Source of the DNA: Desulfonema limicola
Lineage (GTDB): Bacteria > Desulfobacterota > Desulfobacteria > Desulfobacterales > DYRC01
Length of the DNA stretch: 8,132 bases
Direction of reading: 5' to 3'
Assembly (NCBI GenBank): GCA_020718925.1
Contig: DYRC01000184.1
Coordinates: 1 to 8,132 of the forward strand
Shown: positions 1 through 4,531 of the stretch, piece by piece
Position numbering within the stretch: position 1 is the first letter of the stretch
How the letters are laid out: each line of letters opens with the position of its first letter
Notes under the pieces: generated by a model
What the model was told of the DNA's origin: nothing
What the model saw: only the letters and a program-made list of their open reading frames with translations
Databases searched by the model: none
Program-made: the position numbers and the translations under genes

Positions 1-190
1 CAAATCTGCCCCATTTTCCGGCAATATCGCCGATAGCTTTTTCAAGCTTCTGAAAGCGTTTGTCTGCTTCGCGGGCTGTTTTCCGAAGTTCTCTATCGGT
101 TTCCTGAAATTTTCTGTCAGTTTCCTGAAATAACGCCCAAATATGCTTTATTTCTTCCGAATGGACGGATTCCTGCAATATACTATTCAT
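1..190 (-). CDS. Coiled-coil protein, DUF3782/PD-(D/E)XK-like (partial, 5' end only)
   Basis: The first 63 codons of a minus-strand gene are visible; the rest lies beyond position 1. Translation begins MNSILQESVHSEEIKHIW and continues with a helical, charged stretch holding a near-perfect heptad duplication, FQETDRK-FQETDRE (residues 21-34), then RKTAREADKRFQKLEKAIGDIAGKWGRF. An N-terminal coiled coil followed by a GKWGRF-type turn is characteristic of a large uncharacterised family (often labelled DUF3782, with a predicted PD-(D/E)XK nuclease-like C-terminal domain) common in cyanobacteria and deltaproteobacteria. Only the coiled coil is visible, so the nuclease-like half is inferred. The start at 190 is supported by a GGAGAG ribosome binding site five bases upstream (positions 196-201). 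The family's function is not established, and no partner gene can be seen. Other coiled-coil proteins are possible. Confidence 0.7.
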   Translation of the reverse strand, partial: MNSILQESVHSEEIKHIWALFQETDRKFQETDRELRKTAREADKRFQKLEKAIGDIAGKWGRF

Positions 191-242
191 TCAATCTCTC
201 CTTATTGCTGCACGAATTTTTTTATGAAAAAGATATGCTATA

Positions 243-272
243 CTTATAACATATCAGGGAGGAATTGTCATG
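243..272 (-). promoter_or_regulatory. Possible promoter for the left-edge coiled-coil gene
   Basis: On the minus strand, ATGACA (267-272) is followed after 18 bases by TATAAG (243-248), a fair sigma70-type pair about 55 bases upstream of the start codon at 190. The region is AT-rich, so such matches arise easily. This is a weak call. Confidence 0.3.
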
Positions 273-296
273 TCGAATTACAGTGATTCAGAATGA
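270..296 (+). other. Eight-codon ORF with strong Shine-Dalgarno; possible leftover gene start
   Basis: AGGGAGG at 256-262 is followed after seven bases by ATG (270) and reads MSNYSDSE before TGA at 294-296. A TATACT hexamer at 239-244 could act as a -10 box, although no good -35 accompanies it. The Shine-Dalgarno is stronger than that of most genes in this window, yet the frame is tiny and ends six bases before the probable ISL3 end at 302. It may be the decayed 5' end of a gene disrupted when mobile elements arrived, a leader peptide, or chance. No function can be given. Confidence 0.2.
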
Positions 297-301
297 AAAT
301 A

Positions 302-326
302 GGCTCTCTGGTATCTTACGGGGTAG
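302..326 (-). repeat. Probable terminal inverted repeat of a truncated ISL3-family element
   Basis: The plus strand from 302 starts GGCTCTCTGGTATCTTACGG. It lies just beyond the stop codon of the ISL3-type transposase remnant. ISL3-family elements typically end in an inverted repeat starting GGCTCTT or similar, with only a few tens of bases between the transposase stop and the tip. The other end is lost, so neither the repeat partner nor an 8-base target duplication can be verified; the last eight host bases would be 294-301. Confidence 0.4.
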
Positions 327-335
327 TAATCTGTA

Positions 336-497
336 TTATGCGAATACGGCATACCCCTCTGAATCAGGAAATATTCTTTGAAACAGGTATCTGATATTGA
401 ATATTCCGTAACAGCGCCTTTTTATTACCCTGATTTTACTGTTCAAACCTTCGACAGAACCGCCTGTCTGCCTGTTTACGGAATAATCCGTAATCCC
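336..497 (-). pseudogene. ISL3-family transposase, C-terminal remnant
   Basis: Read on the minus strand, this is an open frame with no start, ending in TAA at 336-338. It translates as GITDYSVNRQTGG, then SVEGLNSKIRVIKRRCYGIF, then NIRYLFQRIFPDSEGYAVFA. The EGLN-K-I-K/R-KRR-YG block followed by a LFQRI helix is the C-terminal signature of ISL3-family (DDE_Tnp_ISL3) transposases and holds the last acidic residue of the DDE triad. An intact member would have roughly 400 residues; only about 55 remain. Upstream of about 497 the frame stays open but no longer looks like ISL3, and plus-strand IS630 sequence begins there. The fragment therefore cannot transpose. The family assignment rests on motif memory but the match is distinctive. 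Confidence 0.72.
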
Positions 498-726
498 ATC
501 CGGACTTCCCCGCGAAATACCAAAGAGCCATAAAAAACTGAAAGAGCGTGAAACTGAGATAAAATCCGGTGAGTTATACGTTTCTGCCGAGGATGAATGC
601 CATCTTTTACGGGGTGATACATCGGGATATGTATGGGGAAGAAAAAATAACCGTGTCGGAATCCCGATACTGAATGAAAGAGACAGGATTGCGGACAGGT
701 ACTTACTTGGAAATCAGGCTTGTTAA
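487..726 (+). pseudogene. IS630-family transposase, internal fragment
   Basis: The frame opens after a stop at 484-486 and ends at TAA 724-726. Its product includes IPKSHKKLKERETEIKSGEL and then EDECHLLRGDTSGYVWGR followed by NNRVGIPILNERDR. In IS630/Tc1-type transposases the (E/Q)DE-H-L-GD-GYVWG block carries the first catalytic aspartate of the DDE triad, and the NERDR segment follows it directly. The N-terminal helix-turn-helix half and the downstream WDG and PE-N-P catalytic blocks are missing, and the final residues look frameshifted or deleted. Only about 80 codons of an expected 300 or more survive, so it is dead. It abuts the oppositely oriented ISL3 remnant, which suggests rearrangement rather than one clean insertion. 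Confidence 0.65.
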
Positions 727-782
727 TAATTGAAATCTGATAGCGAATTGGAAATACTTGCAAAACCCCTAACCCTCAGTTG

Positions 783-801
783 CAGCCGATTCACACGGCT
801 G
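783..801. repeat. Small stem-loop in the 727-925 spacer
   Basis: CAGCCG (783-788) and CGGCTG (796-801) form a perfect 6-bp stem around a 7-base loop. It lies about 125 bases downstream of the metallo-hydrolase stop, so it could help end that transcript. No T-run follows directly on the minus strand (only TTTT 18 or more bases later), so it is not a standard rho-independent terminator. The remainder of 727-925 shows no convincing gene; four TTCCGA copies lie within 829-875. Confidence 0.3.
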
Positions 802-925
802 AACGTTGCGTTATCATTTCCGAACAATTCCGATATCTGATCCCGTATTTTCCGACAAACTTTCCGAGTTTTTCCCTTCTTCTGTGCGTAATAATCATCT
901 GACATATCGGTTGGTTAGCTTATCA

Positions 926-1624
926 TTACTCAACAGCCATCAGAGATGTCCACCGGTGATATTCCTCTCCGGTCGGCAGTGCTTTTTTATCCAAAAATTT
1001 TATAATATTCGGCGCGTTGAATCTCAGATACGGATTGATGCGGAGTTCTTCTTCGAGCGTTGACACAACATGATACGGAACGTAGTTTTTCAAAAATGCG
1101 TCAATATCCGAATTATCCGGCTCAAGATATTTTGCAAAGGTCATAGACGCCCGGACATAATCATGTCCAGCATAAATCAGCGTGTTTTTCGGAAAAGACA
1201 TCAGATGTTTTACAGATTCGTAAAAGCTTTTCAGATCGCCGGTAAAACAGTTGCCGATAGTGCCGTTGAACAGCGTGTCTCCGGTAATCAGAAAATTTCC
1301 GACATGAAAGCAGATCGAATCTTCGGTATGCCCCGGCGTATGATACACGCTGATTTTTTCACCTTCCAATTCAAACTGCCCTTTATTCCGCATGTATTTG
1401 TTTTTCAAATGTTTTGCATGGGAACGATTCAGCATATCATTGTTGCCGGAGGTGTGATCCGGATGAGAATGCGTGTTTGCCACATACTCAATCTTTAAGC
1501 CATTTTCTTTTACAAAATCAAGGATATACTCCACAGCGCCAGGATCGATAGCCCATGCCGAATGCTCACCATAAATCAGATAGCTGAAATTATCTGCCGA
1601 ATATCGGAATTGTCGAATATTCAT
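926..1624 (-). CDS. Metallo-beta-lactamase fold hydrolase, glyoxalase II-like
   Basis: The product has 232 residues with the complete MBL-fold metal site: THSHPDH (H52, H54, D56, H57), PGHT (H99), TGD (D116) and AGH (H154). The C-terminal part carries NPYLRF (197-202), which recalls the N-P-F/Y-L-R motif of hydroxyacylglutathione hydrolases (GloB). These cytosolic enzymes hydrolyse thioesters such as S-lactoylglutathione. At 232 residues it is shorter than typical GloB (about 250), so the true substrate may be another thiol ester, and a general glyoxylase-type hydrolase is the safe name. The start at 1624 was chosen because ATG overlaps the fdhD stop (ATGA) and AAAGG lies seven bases upstream; a start ten codons earlier would lie deeper inside fdhD with no comparable signal. 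It is the last gene of the methyltransferase-fdhD operon and is presumably translationally coupled to fdhD. Confidence 0.85.
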   Translation of the reverse strand: MNIRQFRYSADNFSYLIYGEHSAWAIDPGAVEYILDFVKENGLKIEYVANTHSHPDHTSGNNDMLNRSHAKHLKNKYMRNKGQFELEGEKISVYHTPGHTEDSICFHVGNFLITGDTLFNGTIGNCFTGDLKSFYESVKHLMSFPKNTLIYAGHDYVRASMTFAKYLEPDNSDIDAFLKNYVPYHVVSTLEEELRINPYLRFNAPNIIKFLDKKALPTGEEYHRWTSLMAVE

Positions 1625-2427
1625 AGTTTTCCTTTCAATCGTTTTTCGCCGCAAAAGACAAACATTCCCCCGCCTCTGGCAAGACAGGCAACGGTCATAT
1701 TCAACTCTGATGCCAATTCCACTGCCAATGCTGTCGGTCTGGAGACAGCCAAAACGATCGGAATACGCGCTCTGGCGGCTTTCTGAACCAATTCATAGCT
1801 GATGCGCGAAGACAAAAGCAGAATCGAAGCCTTGTCAAGCTGATGGTTTAAAAAAAGCTTTCCCACTACTTTATCCAGCGCGTTATGACGCCCCACATCC
1901 TCAGCCGATGCAAGAATTACGCCGTTTAATCCGCATAGCGCGGCGCCGTGAGTCGCATGGGTTTCCCGGCGTAAAGGCTGATGTTCCGACAACGCATCCA
2001 TCAAAGCCACCGCCTGCTGAATAGTTATTCCGGGGCTATCCGGCAGAGGCGAAAGAATCTGATACAATTCTTTCACCATTTCCTTGCCGCAAAGCCCGCA
2101 ACTCGTCTGGCTGATATAGTTGCGCCGATCTGCCAATTCCGCAATTTTTTCTTTTCGGGAAGAGTCGAGCGTTACCGTAACCACGTTGGTATCGGGTCCA
2201 TCACAGAATGCGATTGACGCAATGTTTTCAGGAGCGTCAACAATGCCTTCGCCCAGACAGAATCCCGCGACATGCGCGATCTCATCGCCCGGCGTTCTCA
2301 TCACCACCGAATACGGTTTTCCCTGAATCCTGATAGATAAAGGCTCTTCGCCAATCAGCGCAATGTCTTTGGCTGTAACTGAATCGTCATTCTGATGATT
2401 TGCCAACCGCCTGATATATTGTTCCAT
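1621..2427 (-). CDS. fdhD: Formate dehydrogenase accessory sulfurtransferase FdhD
   Basis: The 268-residue product matches the FdhD family along its length. It carries the sulfur-relay CxxC motif in TSCGLCG (C110, C113), the EEPLSIRIQGKPY strand near residues 27-39, the GFCLGEGI element (55-62), HATHGAAL (157-164), the conserved EDVGRHNALDKVVG block (176-189) and the SRISYELVQKAA plus SRPTALAVELA segments (207-240). FdhD takes sulfur from a cysteine desulfurase (IscS in E. coli) and passes it to the molybdenum or tungsten bis-MGD cofactor of formate dehydrogenase, which needs this sulfuration to be active. No formate dehydrogenase gene is in the window, so the target enzyme must be encoded elsewhere. 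The start lies four bases after the methyltransferase stop, with AAGG ten bases upstream. The 3' end overlaps the next gene by 4 nt. A strong mRNA hairpin from the palindromic repeat sits about 20 bases before the start and could influence coupling. Confidence 0.95.
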   Translation of the reverse strand: MEQYIRRLANHQNDDSVTAKDIALIGEEPLSIRIQGKPYSVVMRTPGDEIAHVAGFCLGEGIVDAPENIASIAFCDGPDTNVVTVTLDSSRKEKIAELADRRNYISQTSCGLCGKEMVKELYQILSPLPDSPGITIQQAVALMDALSEHQPLRRETHATHGAALCGLNGVILASAEDVGRHNALDKVVGKLFLNHQLDKASILLLSSRISYELVQKAARARIPIVLAVSRPTALAVELASELNMTVACLARGGGMFVFCGEKRLKGKL

Positions 2428-2431
2428 AAAT

Positions 2432-3097
2432 TTACGCCTTACATATCTCCCCTCTCCGTTTCGGAGAGGGGCTGGGGGAGAGGTTCCGGCGCAAAACGCC
2501 CAGTGTTTTGGTCATGGGAAGTTCTTCAAACAACCCGGAAGACAGCGCAAGCTCATAAATATGACGAGGAGCCTGCCCGCCTTTTTCCGGATCAGGAAAA
2601 ATATCGTGAATCAGAAGATACCCCCCGGACATGACATATCTTGCCCAGCACTGATAATCCGTGCAGGCGGCTTCGTAAGAATGCCCGCCGTCAATAAATA
2701 CCAAAGAAAGCGGCGTTTTCCACATCCTTGCCGCAACTTCGGAGGCACAGACCATCGGCACCACCGTTTGTTCAAGACCTGACATTTCAAGGGTTTTCCT
2801 GAAAAGCTCAAAGGTGTTGACCTTGAATATCCGATGATCAAACAATTCCGGATCAAAGTAGCCTTCGCCGGGCTGCTGCTCTTCTGAGCCGCGATGATGG
2901 TCAATGGAAAACAGTATCGCATGATTTTCTTTACATGCCGCACCGATATAAATTGCCGATTTGCCGCAATAGCTTCCGATTTCCAAACACGGACCCATTT
3001 GGCTGGCGGTCAGCGATATGTTATATATCCGCAATCCTTCTTCCGGATCCAGAAAACCTTTCACGGCATCTGAAATGATATTGTAATCTGTTTTCAT
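2432..3097 (-). CDS. Class I SAM-dependent methyltransferase (Methyltransf_24 type)
   Basis: The 221-residue product shows a Rossmann-type methyltransferase: motif I LEIGSYCGKS (38-47) for SAM binding, an acidic loop FSIDHHRG (63-70), FIDGGHSYEAACTDYQCW (134-151) and GGYLLIHDIF (158-167). The D-GGH-Y-D and HD pattern is that of the Methyltransf_24 group, often O-methyltransferases or surface-glycan enzymes; the substrate cannot be told. The reading frame is open further upstream (to 3346), but that extension would run antisense through the divergent membrane-protein gene. The ATG at 3097 fits a consensus-like promoter ending about three bases before it. No Shine-Dalgarno is visible. The last 16 residues (from LSPSPSPKRRGE) are encoded by a dispersed palindromic repeat and are probably not native. 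It is the first gene of the operon with fdhD. Confidence 0.82.
   Translation of the reverse strand: MKTDYNIISDAVKGFLDPEEGLRIYNISLTASQMGPCLEIGSYCGKSAIYIGAACKENHAILFSIDHHRGSEEQQPGEGYFDPELFDHRIFKVNTFELFRKTLEMSGLEQTVVPMVCASEVAARMWKTPLSLVFIDGGHSYEAACTDYQCWARYVMSGGYLLIHDIFPDPEKGGQAPRHIYELALSSGLFEELPMTKTLGVLRRNLSPSPSPKRRGEICKA
2447..2483. repeat. Dispersed palindromic repeat (CCCCTCTCCG hairpin type) in a gene 3' end
   Basis: CCCCTCTCCG (2449-2458) and CGGAGAGGGG (2462-2471) form a perfect 10-bp stem with a TTT loop, followed by the CTGGGGGAGAGG flank (2472-2483). Repeats of this form, with an unpaired GGGGGAGAGG arm, are scattered in intergenic DNA of many bacterial genomes. Here the repeat lies inside the end of the methyltransferase frame and yields the tell-tale peptide SPSPSPKRRGE. 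A single copy is visible in the window, so the dispersed nature is inferred from general knowledge. Confidence 0.7.
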
Positions 3098-3106
3098 TGA
3101 GGCTTG

Positions 3107-3135
3107 TTCATAGCGATTCTGCACAATTTTGTCAA
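3107..3135 (-). promoter_or_regulatory. Sigma70-type promoter for the methyltransferase-fdhD-hydrolase operon
   Basis: On the minus strand, a perfect TTGACA (3130-3135) is followed after 17 bases by TATGAA (3107-3112). The expected transcription start is about 3100-3101, only three or four bases before the ATG at 3097. This would give an almost leaderless mRNA, consistent with the lack of a Shine-Dalgarno. It also argues for the 3097 start rather than a longer protein. Confidence 0.5.
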
Positions 3136-3153
3136 CATATTCGCAAATATCCG

Positions 3154-3181
3154 TTGAATTTGAAATACAGGCTGTGATATA
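3154..3181 (+). promoter_or_regulatory. Possible promoter for the membrane protein/HD operon
   Basis: TTGAAT (3154-3159), a 16-base spacer and GATATA (3176-3181) preceded by TG form a modest extended -10 promoter. The start site near 3188 would place the Shine-Dalgarno sequences (GGAG 3189-3192, GGAGG 3194-3198) at the very 5' end of the mRNA. It would diverge from the methyltransferase promoter in the 109-base gap. The match is weak. Confidence 0.25.
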
Positions 3182-3206
3182 GAAAAAAGGAGCGGAGGTT
3201 TTGGCA

Positions 3207-3575
3207 ATGGAATTAAAGGAATTCGATGTCAGCACCGAAGATATTATCAGCATGGCACTGACAGCAACGGCATATCTTATCAGCCCGATTTTATTTATCT
3301 GGTCGGTCAATACGCTTTTCGGATGCGGGATAGCCTTAAATTTCAAGACATGGCTTGCCGGTTTTATCTTGGTTATGCTGCTGAGATTTCATCTGAGAGG
3401 ATCGGGCAGTTCCGGTGAACCTTATTATGAATATGACGATGAGGATATCTCAGAAAAAGCGGAAAACGACGATGACGACGATGCTGAACAACACAGGCAG
3501 CAGGTCAGAGGAAAGCTGATTCCTTATCAGGATCATAAAAACAAAAGAAAATTACCGCCGGATGGAACATTATGA
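3207..3575 (+). CDS. Small two-segment membrane protein with acidic tail, unknown function
   Basis: I do not recognise a characterised family. The 122-residue product has two likely membrane helices, roughly residues 13-34 (ISMALTATAYLISPILFIWS) and 41-60 (IALNFKTWLAGFILVMLL), joined by a short loop. A strongly acidic linker follows (71-94, with a run of five aspartates at 88-92), then a basic, lysine-rich C-terminus. The hydrophobic part, with its NTLFG and F-TWLA pattern, is reminiscent of small two-helix proteins found in prophages and accessory regions, but I cannot prove a relation. The ATG at 3207 sits eight bases after GGAGG (3194-3198). A TTG two codons earlier (3201) is an alternative served by GGAG at 3189. 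The stop overlaps the HD-domain gene (ATGA), so the two are probably co-translated and may work together at the inner membrane. Confidence 0.7.
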   Translation: MELKEFDVSTEDIISMALTATAYLISPILFIWSVNTLFGCGIALNFKTWLAGFILVMLLRFHLRGSGSSGEPYYEYDDEDISEKAENDDDDDAEQHRQQVRGKLIPYQDHKNKRKLPPDGTL

Positions 3576-4531
3576 TATCAAATAAAAAAAGTGAACAGCA
3601 ATGGGGTAAAAGGACCGAACCCTCAAATGTTTGGCAAAGGACGGAGAGTATGTTGAATCTTCAGAAACTGATGATAGAACCGTTTTCAGACGCACTCAGA
3701 CATTGTTATATTGAAGCTTACGGTGTAGCTGAACCGAATTATGCGGACATTATCCGATGGGCGGCAAGTTTTGCCCTTGAAAATATTGCAAACTGCGATG
3801 CGCTTTATCACAATGTCGAGCACACCATCATGGTTACCATGTCGGGGCAGGCGATTCTTCGCGGAAGACATCTGGTTGAAGGCGGCGTTACGCCCAGAGA
3901 TTGGCTGCATTTTACGATGGCGTCTCTTTGCCATGACATCGGCTATGTCAAAGGAATATGCAGAGATGACCGAAGCGGCGTGTTTGCCACAGGCGTCAAC
4001 GGTGCTGTGGTGGAACTTCCCCCGGGCGGCAGTTGTGCCTCGCTTGCCCCGTATCATGTTGACCGAAGCAAGCTGTTTATTCGGGAACGCTTCAGCGGAA
4101 GACTCTTAGCAGATTTGGATCCGGATCTGATTAATGCCTATATTGAAATGACCCGCTTTCCTATTCCGGACAGCGATGCGTATCGGGACACTGCCGATTA
4201 TCCCGGATTGGTGCGAGCCGCCGATCTTATCGGGCAGCTCGGAGACCCCGGCTATCTGCGTAAGGTTCCGGCATTGTTCTATGAATTTGAAGAAACCGGC
4301 GCGAACGCAAAAATCGGCTATAAAAATCCGGATGATATGCGGAATAACTATGCCAAGTTTTACTGGAATGTTGTCCGTCCGTATATTCAGGATGGCTTGA
4401 GGCATCTGAGCGTAACGCAGGAAGGCAAACAATGGATTTCCAATCTGCATTCCCATGTGTTCCATGTCGAACACGGCGAATGGGATCATCTGGCATTGCC
4501 AAAACATGGCGGATTCACACACGTTTTTTAA
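3572..4531 (+). CDS. HD-domain metal-dependent phosphohydrolase
   Basis: The 319-residue product carries an HD-type metal site: YHNVEHT (H80, H84), CHDIGY (H121, D122) and a later RAADLIGQL (D218). The YHN-x-x-H spacing recalls cyclic nucleotide phosphodiesterases. Conserved-looking blocks such as GGVTPRDWLHF, PYHVDRSKLF and LFYEFEETG resemble a set of HD proteins I recall from cyanobacteria and other bacteria, annotated only as metal-dependent phosphohydrolases. A phosphate ester or nucleotide substrate is likely but unknown. No sensor or cyclase domain is fused. The start at 3572 overlaps the stop of the membrane-protein gene. An internal ATG at 3650 has a much better Shine-Dalgarno (AAAGGA 3636-3641) and would remove 26 polar residues that precede the domain, so the shorter form is a real alternative. 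The stop shares TTAA with the dnaE stop. Confidence 0.85.
   Translation: MISNKKSEQQWGKRTEPSNVWQRTESMLNLQKLMIEPFSDALRHCYIEAYGVAEPNYADIIRWAASFALENIANCDALYHNVEHTIMVTMSGQAILRGRHLVEGGVTPRDWLHFTMASLCHDIGYVKGICRDDRSGVFATGVNGAVVELPPGGSCASLAPYHVDRSKLFIRERFSGRLLADLDPDLINAYIEMTRFPIPDSDAYRDTADYPGLVRAADLIGQLGDPGYLRKVPALFYEFEETGANAKIGYKNPDDMRNNYAKFYWNVVRPYIQDGLRHLSVTQEGKQWISNLHSHVFHVEHGEWDHLALPKHGGFTHVF

Noticed and set aside
284..366. Nested inverted repeats: TGATTCAGA (284-292) with TCTGAATCA (358-366), GGGGTA (320-325) with TACCCC (352-357), and GTATT/AATAC inside, suggesting a small MITE or structured RNA.
   Set aside because: The outer arms straddle the probable ISL3 tip at 302, with one arm in host DNA and the other coding for the end of the transposase. 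No target duplication flanks it. It is more likely coincidence, plus a hairpin within the IS end.
476..763. Minus-strand open frame of 95 codons.
   Set aside because: It runs antisense to the IS630 fragment and crosses the ISL3/IS630 junction; its composition looks random and it has no ribosome binding site.
1070..1498. Plus-strand open frame of 142 codons.
   Set aside because: It is antisense to the metallo-hydrolase, whose catalytic motifs prove the minus frame is the real one.
2611..2943. Minus-strand open frame of 110 codons in another frame of the methyltransferase gene.
   Set aside because: The methyltransferase frame carries all SAM-binding motifs here; the alternative frame is an incidental overlap.
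3098..3346. N-terminal extension of the methyltransferase to 3346.
   Set aside because: It would lie antisense within the membrane-protein gene, shows no methyltransferase motif, and is crossed by a consensus promoter just before the ATG at 3097.
3686..4522. Two minus-strand open frames of 123 and 138 codons opposite the HD gene.
   Set aside because: They are shadows of the HD coding frame, with no domain signature or ribosome binding site.
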